Source: Streptomyces sp. HUAS MG91 | Lineage (GTDB): Bacteria; Actinomycetota; Actinomycetes; Streptomycetales; Streptomycetaceae | Assembly: GCF_040529335.1 (NCBI RefSeq) | Contig: NZ_CP159534.1 | Location: 3,286,001 to 3,350,000 of the forward strand | Length of the DNA: 64,000 nucleotides | Direction: 5' to 3' | In this document: piece by piece, positions 54,678-62,773 of the stretch | Numbering within the stretch: position 1 is the first letter of the stretch | How the letters are laid out: each line of letters begins with the position of its first letter | Translations under genes and position numbers: made by a program | Notes under the pieces: generated by a model | Databases searched by the model: none | Seen by the model: the letters and a program-made list of their open reading frames with translations, nothing else | Told to the model about the DNA's origin: nothing

Positions 54678-55438
54678 GCGGGCTGTCCCTCCCGGGTCAG
54701 GGTGTACCAGCCGTCGCGGGACATGCCGGTCGCGGTGCGGCCCTCGGCGAAGGCGGCGGTGAACACGTCGCGCACGGCGTGGCGCCAGCGCAGGGCGAGG
54801 GCGGGGTCGGCGGCGCGCAGCTTCACGATGTCGGCGGGGACCCGGCACCACAGGACCGTGCCGTCGGTGCGGGCGAGCGGGTCGCCGTCGGGGGCGAGGG
54901 CGAGGACGTCACCGGTGGGCGCGGCGGGCTCGGGGCGGGCCTCGGCCGCGGTGAGGTCCCAGGTGACGGTGAGGCGGTCGGACTCGTCGCCGTCGTTGAG
55001 GCCGTCGGTCATGGGCCCGTAGAAGTCGACCAGGTACTCGGTGGCGGCGCCGCCCAGCTTGGTGAGGTTGAAGCGGGCGTTGCGGCCGACCAGCGGGTCG
55101 AAGGTCCAGCGCATCGTGCGGGCGCCGCGCTCCAGGGCCCACTCCCGCTGGGCCTGCTTGACGGCGTGCCCGACGCCCCGGTCGCTGGTGCGGGCGGCGG
55201 CCACGAACGAGTACACGTCGCGGGCCGCGGGCTCCCCGAACACGGCGACCGCGGCGCCGGTCAGCTCGCCGTCCGCGGTGTACGCGGCGTGCACGGCGCC
55301 GCCCGCGTGGACCAGGCTGTGCAGCACCTCGGCCGGGTAGGGCGGGGTGGAGCGCGGGGTCCGCCACACGTCGCTGAAGAAGTCGGCGACGGCGGCGATA
55401 CGGGGCACTTCGTGGATCGCTCGGACGGTGACGGTCAT
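54674..55438 (-). CDS. GNAT-family acyltransferase (COG3375-like)
   Basis: 254 aa from ATG 55438. GNAT core: YTADGELTGAAVAVFGEP, then the acyl-CoA loop AARTSDRGVGHAVKQAQREWALERG (R-x-x-G-x-G/A type, ~85-105) and MRWTFDPLVGRNARFNLTKLGG. The RWTFDPL..NARFNL motif is typical of the group encoded with N-succinylamino-acid racemases, where the enzyme succinylates D-amino acids. Ends in overlap (ATGA) with the racemase gene. Divergent from the PucR regulator gene, 119 bp away. Confidence 0.88.
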   Translation of the reverse strand: MTVTVRAIHEVPRIAAVADFFSDVWRTPRSTPPYPAEVLHSLVHAGGAVHAAYTADGELTGAAVAVFGEPAARDVYSFVAAARTSDRGVGHAVKQAQREWALERGARTMRWTFDPLVGRNARFNLTKLGGAATEYLVDFYGPMTDGLNDGDESDRLTVTWDLTAAEARPEPAAPTGDVLALAPDGDPLARTDGTVLWCRVPADIVKLRAADPALALRWRHAVRDVFTAAFAEGRTATGMSRDGWYTLTREGQPA

Positions 55439-55557
55439 GGCTCCGAGTCTCGGTGGGCCGGAGCCGGTCCGGGTTGGCCGGGGCCACAAGAGCCCCCTAT
55501 CGTCATGTTGCGATCGGCCAAACCCACCTGCCCGGCCGTCCCAGCGGAAAGGCCCCC

Positions 55558-57132
55558 GTGGACACCGTCACCCTGAGCGACCTGCTCGATGTGCTCGGCG
55601 GTTCGTCCGTGCGCGCGCTCACCGCCCCCGCCGGCCTCGCCGTACCCGTCGGCGAGGTGCTCCTGTACGAGGCCGGTGCGCCGCTCCCGCAGGCCCCGGA
55701 CGCCGTGCTGCTCGCCGTCGGGGTCCGCGCCCCGGCCGCGGTCGCCCGGCTGGTGCGGGACGCCGCCGACGCGGGCATGACGGCCGTCGTCGTCCGCGGC
55801 ACGCCGGACGACGACGGCCCGGTGACCGCGGCGGCCGAGCGGGGCGGGATCGCGCTGCTCTCCGTCGACGAGGACGCCGCCTGGCACCGGGTCCATCTGC
55901 TGCTGTCCTCGGCGGCCGGCGCCGGGCCCGCGCCCGCGGCGGGCGGCGATCTGTTCGCGCTGGCCGACGCGATCGCCGCGGCGACCGGCGGGGCCACCGC
56001 CATCGAGGACCCGCGCCAGCGCATCCTCGCCTACTCGACGGTCGCCGGGCAGGCCGTCGACGAGGACCGCCGGCAGGGCATCCTCGGGCTCCAGGTGCCC
56101 GACAGCCCGGCCAACACCGAGCAGTACCGCTCCCTGTTCGCCGCCGGGACCCCGCTGCGGCTGCCCGCCCTGGACGACGAGAACCTGCCGCGGCTCGCCG
56201 TCGCCGTGCGCGCGGGCGGCGAGACGCTCGGCTCGGTCTGGGTCGTGGACGGCGGGCGGCTCGCGCCGGACGCCGAGCACGCCCTCGCCCGGGGCGCCTC
56301 CACGGCGGCGCTGCTGCTGCTCAGGGCGCGCGCCGCGCAGGAACTCTCCCGGCACCTCGGCGGTGATCTGCTGCGCCGCGTCCTGGACGGCACCGTCGAC
56401 GCGGGCGGCGCCGCGCACCGGCTCGGGCTCGGCGCGGGCGACGATCCGGTGCGGGTCGCGGCGTTCGCCCCCGCGGGCCCGGAATCCGCGCCGGACGTGG
56501 CGCGCACCGCGCTGCGCCTGCTCGACCTCGTACGGCTGCACTGCGAGGCGCGTTACGGGCGGCACGCCTGTGTGCTGCTCGACGGGGTGGTGTACGCGCT
56601 GCTGCCCGCGTCCGGTGAGCGCGGCGCGGCCCGCCACAAGCGGCTCGCGCAGGACATCGTGGAGCGGGCGGGCGGGGCGCTGCGGCTGCCCGTGCGGGCG
56701 GCGCTGGGGTCGCTCGTCGCCGGGCTCGGCCGGGCCGTGGACTCGCGCGAGGACGCCGATCTGGTGCTGCGGTGTCTGTCCGACGAGGTGCCGGTCGCCG
56801 TGGTGGACGAGATGCAGGCCCGGGTCACGCTGTTGCGCCTAGCCGAACTGGTCGGTGGGCGGCGGGAGTTGACCGGGGGTGCGTGGGCGCGGGTGGTGGC
56901 GTACGACGCCGGGCACGGGACCGAGTACGGGCGGACGGTGCGGGCCTGGCTGGATGCCGGGTGTGACATGGCGGGGGCGGCGCGGGTGCTGGCCGTTCAT
57001 CCGAACACGTGCCGGTATCGCCTCCGGCAGGTCCGGGACGTGGTGGGCCTGGACCTCGACGACCCGGACGAACGTCTCGTCCTCTGGCTGCAGGCCCGGT
57101 TGGCCTTCTCGCGCAGTTCCCCGCGCCCCTGA
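55558..57132 (+). CDS. PucR-family transcriptional regulator
   Basis: 524 aa with GTG start after GGAAAGG. N-terminal PucR/DUF-type sensor (~1-125; TLSDLLDVLGGSSVRALTAPAG), a middle GGDEF-like domain and a C-terminal PucR HTH-30: GCDMAGAARVLAVHPNTCRYRLRQVRDVVGLDLDD (~455-490). PucR-type regulators respond to purine or amino-acid-derived signals. Its last seven residues SRSSPRP and the TGA stop lie inside a family-A repeat, so the original end was replaced. Lies between the racemase/acyltransferase genes and the M20/permease genes and is a good candidate regulator of both. Confidence 0.9.
   Translation: MDTVTLSDLLDVLGGSSVRALTAPAGLAVPVGEVLLYEAGAPLPQAPDAVLLAVGVRAPAAVARLVRDAADAGMTAVVVRGTPDDDGPVTAAAERGGIALLSVDEDAAWHRVHLLLSSAAGAGPAPAAGGDLFALADAIAAATGGATAIEDPRQRILAYSTVAGQAVDEDRRQGILGLQVPDSPANTEQYRSLFAAGTPLRLPALDDENLPRLAVAVRAGGETLGSVWVVDGGRLAPDAEHALARGASTAALLLLRARAAQELSRHLGGDLLRRVLDGTVDAGGAAHRLGLGAGDDPVRVAAFAPAGPESAPDVARTALRLLDLVRLHCEARYGRHACVLLDGVVYALLPASGERGAARHKRLAQDIVERAGGALRLPVRAALGSLVAGLGRAVDSREDADLVLRCLSDEVPVAVVDEMQARVTLLRLAELVGGRRELTGGAWARVVAYDAGHGTEYGRTVRAWLDAGCDMAGAARVLAVHPNTCRYRLRQVRDVVGLDLDDPDERLVLWLQARLAFSRSSPRP
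57109..57130 (+). repeat. dispersed repeat family A, copy overlapping a gene 3' end
   Basis: Complete core (TCGCGCAGTTCCCCGCGC...) whose CCCCTGA supplies the PucR stop codon. A nested palindrome GCGAGCTTCGCTCGC and a degraded opposite arm follow. It fills the 42-bp gap to the convergent M20 gene. Confidence 0.85.
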
Positions 57133-57174
57133 AGCGAGCTTCGCTCGCCCAGGGGGAGGCTCCGCACCACGCCG

Positions 57175-58245
57175 TCAGCCGCGCAGCCACTCCCCCAGCT
57201 TCCGCTCGCACTCGGCCAGTTGCCCGACCTCGACGAACTCACCCGCGGTGTGCGCGAGTACCGGATCGCCGGGGCCGAAGTTCAGTGCGGGGACGCCGAG
57301 TCGGGTGAAGCGGGCCACGTCGGTCCAGCCGAGTTTGGGGCGGGGTGCCACGCCGAGGAAGTCGACCAGGGACGCGACGGCCGCGTGGTCGAGGCCGGGC
57401 AGGGCGCCGGGCACGACCTCGGTGACCACGAACTCGTGGCCGCCGGGAATGATCCGGCGCACATACTCCTCCGCCTCTTGGGGCGAACGGCTCGGCGCGA
57501 AGCGGGCGTTGAGCGAGATGACGCACGTGTCGGGAACGACGTTCCCGGCGACTCCGGCCCGCACCGCGACGGCGCTGAGCCCTTCCCGGTACTCGAGCCC
57601 GTCGACGATCACCCGCTCCGGGACGTGGTCGGCGAGTGCCTGCAACACCTCCGCGGAGCGGTGCGCGGCGTTCTCCCCCCGCCACGCCCGCGCCGTGTGC
57701 GCCCGGGTGCCGCGCACGGTGACGTCGGCGCAGAGCACTCCCTGGCAGCCGGCCTCGACACCGGCGTCGGAGGGTTCCATGAGGATCGCCAGGTCGGCGG
57801 CGAGCAGTTCGGGGCGGTCGGCGGCGATGCGGTGCAGCCCGTTGCGGTCGCCCTCGACCTCCTCGCACTCGTAGAAGACGTAGGTGACGTCGCGCGCCGG
57901 GGCGGTGAGCGCGGCCGCGAGGCGCAGTGCCACCGCGACGCCGCCCTTCATGTCGCAGGCGCCGAGCCCGTACAGGCGGCCGTCGGCCAGGCGCGCGGGC
58001 AGGTTCCCGGCGGCGGGCACGGTGTCGAGGTGCCCGGCGACGATGACGCGTTCGGCGCGGCCGAGGGCGGTGCGGGCGACGACGGAGTGGCCGACGCGGT
58101 CGACGGTGAGGTGCGGCAGGGCGCGCAGGGCGGCCTCGACGGCGTCGGCGAGCGGGCCCTCCGCGCCGCTCTCGGACGGGGTGTCGACGAGGGCGCGGGT
58201 CAGCTCGACGACGTCGGCGGTGAGGTCGAGGGCGGCGGTGGTCAC
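57175..58245 (-). CDS. M20-family deacylase (succinyl-diaminopimelate desuccinylase-like)
   Basis: 356 aa from GTG 58245. Metal motifs: VIVAGHLDTVPAAG (His, Asp-88-type), GACDMKGGVAVAL (bridging Asp), FYECEEVEGDRNG (Glu-Glu), LMEPSDAGVEAG (Glu) and GDPVLAHTAGE (His near C-terminus). Dimerisation-domain His in GTRAHTARAW. It removes N-acyl (often succinyl) groups; DapE in lysine synthesis is the usual annotation. Here it overlaps the amino-acid permease gene by 4 bp and lies opposite the racemase/acyltransferase pair, fitting an N-succinyl-L-amino-acid desuccinylase. Confidence 0.9.
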   Translation of the reverse strand: MTTAALDLTADVVELTRALVDTPSESGAEGPLADAVEAALRALPHLTVDRVGHSVVARTALGRAERVIVAGHLDTVPAAGNLPARLADGRLYGLGACDMKGGVAVALRLAAALTAPARDVTYVFYECEEVEGDRNGLHRIAADRPELLAADLAILMEPSDAGVEAGCQGVLCADVTVRGTRAHTARAWRGENAAHRSAEVLQALADHVPERVIVDGLEYREGLSAVAVRAGVAGNVVPDTCVISLNARFAPSRSPQEAEEYVRRIIPGGHEFVVTEVVPGALPGLDHAAVASLVDFLGVAPRPKLGWTDVARFTRLGVPALNFGPGDPVLAHTAGEFVEVGQLAECERKLGEWLRG

Positions 58246-59672
58246 ACGGTCTCCTTCACAGGGGTGCCCGGCCGGCCGAGCGTGGAGTGCTTCATGCCGT
58301 AGAGCCAGTAGACGACGAGGCCAGCCGCCATCCACGCGCCGAACGCGATCCAGGTGTCCGCGCCGAGGCTGCACAGCATGTAGCCGCAGGCGGCCACGCC
58401 GAGCAGCGGCAGGAGCGGCGACAGCGGGACGCGGAAGCTGCGCGGCGCGTCGGGGTTGCGGCGGCGCAGCAGCACCACCGCGATGTTGACGAGCCCGAAG
58501 GCGAAGAGCGTGCCGATGCTGGTGGCGTCGGCGAGGCTGCCCAGCGGGACGAGGGCGGCGAGCACGGCGATGAAGGACGAGACGATCACCGTGTTGGCGC
58601 GCGGCACCCCGCTTTGGGCGTGCACCCGGGAGAACACCGGCGGCACGAGTCCGTCCCTGGACATCGAGAACAGGATGCGGATCTGCCCGTACTGCACGGT
58701 GAGGACGACGCTGGTGGTGGCGACGACCGCGCCGACGGACAGCAGGACCGGCCACAGGGTGCCGCCGCCGACGGCCCGGACGAGGACCTCGCCGAGGGTG
58801 GCCTCGGTCCCGGCGAACTTCTGCCAGGGCATGGCGCCGAGGGCGGCGACGGCGACGAGCACGTACAGCGCCGTGACGAGCACCAGCGACAGGATGATCG
58901 CGCGGGGCAGGTCCCGCTGCGGGTTCTTCGCCTCCTCACCGGCGGTCGACGCGGCGTCGAAGCCGATGTACGAGAAGAAGAGCGAGGCGGCGCCCGCGCT
59001 CATCCCGGCCGCGCCGAGCGGGAACAGCGGCTGGAAGTTGCCCGCGTGGAAGGCGGTGAAGGCGACGGCGCAGAACATCACCAGGGCGGCGATCTTCACC
59101 GCGACCATGATCACGTTGATGACGGCGCTCTCGCGTGCCCCGCGCAGCAGCACGACCATGGCGAGGACGACGATCGCGGCGGCGGGCACGTTGAGGACGC
59201 CGCCGGTGCCGGGCGGGGCGCTGAGGGAGGCGGGCAGGGTGACGCCGAAGACGAGGTCGAGCAGTTCGTTGACGTACTGGCCCCAGCCCACGGCGACGGC
59301 CGCGACCGACACCCCGTACTCCAGGATCAGACACCAGCCGCACACCCAGGCGACGAGTTCGCCGAGCGTGGCGTAGGTGTAGCTGTACGAGGACCCGGAG
59401 CCGGGGATCATGCCCGCGAGTTCCGCGTAGGAGAGCGCGGAGAAGAGGGCGGTGACACCGGCGAGGACGAACGAGACGACGATCGCGGGCCCGGCCTTCG
59501 GCACCGCCTCGCCCAGCACGACGAAGATGCCGGTGCCGAGCGTGGCGCCGACGGACAGCAGGGTCAGCTGCCACAGCCCCATCGTGCGCCGCAGGGCGCC
59601 GCCCGGGGCGGTGGCGTCGGCCATGGCCGCCACGTCCTGGCGGCGTGTCAGTCTCTGCCGGACCGTCTGCAC
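58242..59672 (-). CDS. amino-acid permease (APC superfamily, cationic amino-acid transporter-like)
   Basis: 476 aa with 12 helices. First-helix motif VGATLGTGIFVVLGEAVPKAGPAI, then SYAELAGMIPGSGSSYSYTYATLGELVAW and SYIGFDAASTAGEEAKNPQRDLPRAIILSL, typical of the CAT/YfnA subgroup. GTG start at 59672 behind GAGGGGAG. The last codons overlap the M20 deacylase start (GTGA). Imports amino acids, perhaps D- or cationic forms, for the neighbouring enzymes. A strong hairpin separates it from the IclR gene. Confidence 0.92.
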   Translation of the reverse strand: MQTVRQRLTRRQDVAAMADATAPGGALRRTMGLWQLTLLSVGATLGTGIFVVLGEAVPKAGPAIVVSFVLAGVTALFSALSYAELAGMIPGSGSSYSYTYATLGELVAWVCGWCLILEYGVSVAAVAVGWGQYVNELLDLVFGVTLPASLSAPPGTGGVLNVPAAAIVVLAMVVLLRGARESAVINVIMVAVKIAALVMFCAVAFTAFHAGNFQPLFPLGAAGMSAGAASLFFSYIGFDAASTAGEEAKNPQRDLPRAIILSLVLVTALYVLVAVAALGAMPWQKFAGTEATLGEVLVRAVGGGTLWPVLLSVGAVVATTSVVLTVQYGQIRILFSMSRDGLVPPVFSRVHAQSGVPRANTVIVSSFIAVLAALVPLGSLADATSIGTLFAFGLVNIAVVLLRRRNPDAPRSFRVPLSPLLPLLGVAACGYMLCSLGADTWIAFGAWMAAGLVVYWLYGMKHSTLGRPGTPVKETV

Positions 59673-59757
59673 GGCACCGCTCCCCTCACCGGTTCATCTG
59701 TCGCCCCGATGATGCAGAGCGAACGGCGCCGGCCGGTGGGAGCATCGGCCAGAATGA

Positions 59758-59795
59758 CCCGTGCCCCTTTGGCCGTCAGGCCAAAGGGGCACGGG
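59758..59795 (-). terminator. strong hairpin terminator after iclR-type gene
   Basis: Perfect 17-bp stem CCCGTGCCCCTTTGGCC / GGCCAAAGGGGCACGGG with loop GTCA, 17 bp beyond the IclR gene stop. It isolates the permease operon promoter from IclR transcription. Confidence 0.85.
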
Positions 59796-59812
59796 AAAGT
59801 GCGCGGGAAGCG

Positions 59813-60454
59813 TCAGCGCAGGGCGTCGGACACCTCGCGGGCGGCGTCCAGGACCCGGGGGCCGACGCGTTCGGGAACGGCGTCGGCCAGCATGACGACG
59901 CCGACGCTGCCCTCGACCCCGCTCACCCCGAGCAGGGGCGCGGCGGCCCCGCTGGCCCCGGCCTCCAGCTCGCCGTGGGTGAGGGTGTACCCGGTCTCGG
60001 GCAGCACGCCCTGCCGGGCCCCGAGGATGGCGCGCCCGGCGGCGCCCCGGTCCAGCGGATGCCGGAAACCGGTGCGGTACGCCACGTGGTAGTCGGTCCA
60101 GGTCGGCTCCACGACGGCGACCGCGAGGGCCTCCGTGCCGTCGACCAGGGTCAGATGGGCCGTCGCCCCGATGTCCTCGGCGAGCGAGCGCAGCGCGGGC
60201 AGCGCGGCCTCGCGCACCAGCGGATGAACCTGCCGGCCCAGGCGCAGCACGCCGAGTCCGACCCGGGCGCGGCCACCCAGGTCGCGGCGGACGAGGGCGT
60301 GCTGCTCAAGTGTGGCGAGCAGGCGGTAGACGACCGTGCGGTTGACGCCGAGCTTGTTGGAGAGCTCGGTCACGGTCAGCCCGTGGTCGGTGTCGGCGAG
60401 CAGTTTGAGGACGCGCAGTCCCCGGTCGAGCGTCTGGGAGGTCTCCGCGGTCAC
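59813..60454 (-). CDS. IclR-family transcriptional regulator
   Basis: 213 aa from GTG 60454 (AAGGAG 8 nt upstream). The N-terminal winged HTH: LDRGLRVLKLLADTDHGLTVTELSNKLGVNRTVVYRLLATLEQH (in parts, ~8-52). The C-terminal effector domain with ALRSLAEDIGATAHLTLVDGTEALAVAVVEP and a Gly-rich VGVVMLADAVP. Shorter than typical (~250 aa), with a reduced effector domain. Likely a local regulator of the permease and M20 operon that follows it. Confidence 0.92.
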   Translation of the reverse strand: MTAETSQTLDRGLRVLKLLADTDHGLTVTELSNKLGVNRTVVYRLLATLEQHALVRRDLGGRARVGLGVLRLGRQVHPLVREAALPALRSLAEDIGATAHLTLVDGTEALAVAVVEPTWTDYHVAYRTGFRHPLDRGAAGRAILGARQGVLPETGYTLTHGELEAGASGAAAPLLGVSGVEGSVGVVMLADAVPERVGPRVLDAAREVSDALR

Positions 60455-60811
60455 GACGCCCACTCCTTAGTGGTGAGGGTCGGCGGTCCCTGTGCGGCGG
60501 TCGCGCCGCCGGTCCCGTGGCGACGCGCGTCAGAGGCCGCCGGTCGGATATCAGGCGCTGGGCTGCATACGGCTGCATGCGACCACTTCTGCGTACGTTC
60601 CACAATTCCGTGCGTACCGGCTGCGCTCCGCGGCGGCGCTGCCACGGGGCGTGTGTGTTTCCCGGAATCTAGCGAGGTCGTCCCGCTGAGCGGAAGACTC
60701 CGTCCAGAATCCGGTCAACCGGAAGCCGGACTTGCGGGGGATTGCCCGCACTTGCCGCCCGGGTTCACTTCACCCGGCGTTCACTTCGCCCGGGCCCGCC
60801 CCGCCCCGGGC
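60455..60811. promoter_or_regulatory. 357-bp intergenic region upstream of iclR-type gene
   Basis: Between the helicase stop and the IclR start, both on the minus strand. It holds a symmetric element around 60590-60616 (GTACG...CGTAC flanking TTCCACAATTCC) that may be an IclR operator. It also has a short GCCCGGG / CCCGGGC hairpin (60788-60811) directly after the helicase stop, a weak terminator. No gene is supported. Confidence 0.45.
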
Positions 60812-62632
60812 TCACGTCATCCGGGTCGCCCACTCCTGGACCTTGGTGATGCGCTGGCGCAGCTGTCCGGCGGTGGCCTCGGCGCTCGGCGGGCCGCCGC
60901 AGACCCGGCGCAGCTCGGTGTGGATGACGCCGTGCGGCTTGCCGCTCTGATGCACGTACGCGCCGACCATCGTGTTGAGCTTCTTGCGCAGCTCCATCAT
61001 CTCCTTGTGGGAGACGACGGGCCGCCGCTCGGCCGGCAGTTCGAGCAGGTCGGCCTCGGTGTCGGGCTTCTTCTTGCTGTGCGCGATCTGCCGGGCCTGC
61101 CGCTTCTGGAGGAGCAGCTGCACCTGGTCGGGTTCGAGCAGGCCGGGGATGCCGAGGTAGTCCTGCTCCTCCTCGCTGCCCGGGTGGGCCTGCATGCCGA
61201 ACTCGGCGCCGTCGTAGAGGACCCGGTCGAAGACGGCCTCGGACTCCAGCGCCTCGAACGAGAACTGCTCCTGCTCGCCGGTGTCCTCGTCCTCCTGCTT
61301 GTTCGCCTCGTCCATCTCCTTCTCGGACTCGGCGTAGGGGTCCTCCTCCCCCTCCTTCTTCGGCTTGTCGAGCACGTGGTCGCGCTCGACCTCCATCTCG
61401 TTGGCGTGGCCGAGCAGGTCGGGGACGGTCGGCAGGAACACGGACGCGGTCTCGCCGCGCCTGCGCGAACGCACGAAACGGCCCACGGCCTGCGCGAAGA
61501 ACAGCGGCGTCGAGATCGTCGTCGCGTACACGCCGACCGCGAGGCGCGGCACGTCGACGCCCTCCGACACCATGCGGACGGCGACCATCCAGCGGTCCTC
61601 GCTCGCGCTGAAGGCGTCGATCCGCTTCGAGGCGCCGGTGTCGTCGGAGAGCACCAGGGTCGCCTTGGTGCCGGTGATCTCGCGGATCAGCTTGGCGTAG
61701 GCGCGGGCCTGCTCCTGGTCGGAGGCGATGACGAGGGCGCCCGCGTCCGGGATGCCCTTCCTGACCTCGGTGAGGCGGGCGTCGGCGGCGCGCAGCACGC
61801 TCGGCATCCACTCGCCGCGCGGGTCCAGGGCGGTGCGCCAGGCCTGGCTGACCGCGTCCTTGGTCATCGGCTCGCCGAGCCGGGCGGCGATCTCGTCACC
61901 GGCCTTGGTGCGCCAGCGCATGTTGCCGCTGTAGCTGAGGAATATCACCGGCCGCACGACGCCGTCGGCGAGCGCGCTGCCGTAGCCGTACGTGTAGTCG
62001 GCCGAGGAGCGCCGGATGCCGTCGTTGCCCTCCTCGTACTGGACGAAGGGGATCGGGTTGGTGTCGGACCGGAACGGCGTACCGGTCAGCGCCAGCCGAC
62101 GGGTGGCGGGCTCGAAGGCCTCCAGGCACGCCTCGCCCCACGACTTGGAGTCACCGGCGTGGTGGATCTCGTCGAGGATCACGAGCGTCTTGCGCTGCTC
62201 GCTGCGGTTGCGGTGCAGCATCGGGCGCACGCCCACACCCGCGTACGTGATGGCGACGCCGTCGTACTCCTTGCTGAGCGGGCCCGCGCTGTACTCCGGG
62301 TCGAGCTTGATGCCGACGCGCGCCGCCGCCTCCGCCCACTGCTTCTTCAGGTGCTCGGTCGGCGCGACCACGGTCACCTGCTGCACGACGTGGTGGTGCA
62401 GCAGCCAGGAGGCGAGGGTGAGCGCGAAGGTGGTCTTACCGGCGCCCGGGGTCGCGACCGCGAGGAAGTCGCGGGGCTGCTCCTGGATGTACCGCTCCAT
62501 CGCCCCCTGCTGCCAGGCACGCAGCTTGTTGGCCGTGCCCCAGGGGGCGCGGCCGGGGAAGGCGGGCGAGAGGTGGCTGGACGGGGTCGGGGCGGCGGTC
62601 GGTGCGGTGCTGGCGTCGTTGGCGGTGGTCAC
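60812..62632 (-). CDS. DEAD/DEAH-box (superfamily II) helicase
   Basis: 606 aa. Helicase motifs: Walker A AVATPGAGKTTFALTL (~60), Walker B/DEAH VILDEIHHAGD, motif III LALTGTPFRSD, and motif VI FAQAVGRFVRSRRRGET (~400). The order and length fit the phage-like/uncharacterised actinobacterial SF2 helicases. The middle insertion EEGEEDPYAESEKEMDEANKQEDED is highly acidic. C-terminal region has LLQKRQARQIAHSKKK. No nuclease domain seen. It may handle DNA or RNA; no operon partner beyond the MFS gene upstream, separated by ~140 bp. Confidence 0.88.
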   Translation of the reverse strand: MTTANDASTAPTAAPTPSSHLSPAFPGRAPWGTANKLRAWQQGAMERYIQEQPRDFLAVATPGAGKTTFALTLASWLLHHHVVQQVTVVAPTEHLKKQWAEAAARVGIKLDPEYSAGPLSKEYDGVAITYAGVGVRPMLHRNRSEQRKTLVILDEIHHAGDSKSWGEACLEAFEPATRRLALTGTPFRSDTNPIPFVQYEEGNDGIRRSSADYTYGYGSALADGVVRPVIFLSYSGNMRWRTKAGDEIAARLGEPMTKDAVSQAWRTALDPRGEWMPSVLRAADARLTEVRKGIPDAGALVIASDQEQARAYAKLIREITGTKATLVLSDDTGASKRIDAFSASEDRWMVAVRMVSEGVDVPRLAVGVYATTISTPLFFAQAVGRFVRSRRRGETASVFLPTVPDLLGHANEMEVERDHVLDKPKKEGEEDPYAESEKEMDEANKQEDEDTGEQEQFSFEALESEAVFDRVLYDGAEFGMQAHPGSEEEQDYLGIPGLLEPDQVQLLLQKRQARQIAHSKKKPDTEADLLELPAERRPVVSHKEMMELRKKLNTMVGAYVHQSGKPHGVIHTELRRVCGGPPSAEATAGQLRQRITKVQEWATRMT

Positions 62633-62773
62633 GGTCTCCGGCTCGGCAGATCGGGGGCGTATGACAACCGGTCCACCCTACCGGTGGCGAGGTTGACGTT
62701 GCCGCCTCACGAGGCCGGGCGGGTGCCGGTTGGGATGTGCGTCACAGATCAACTCCCCGCATTTCACCGGTAG

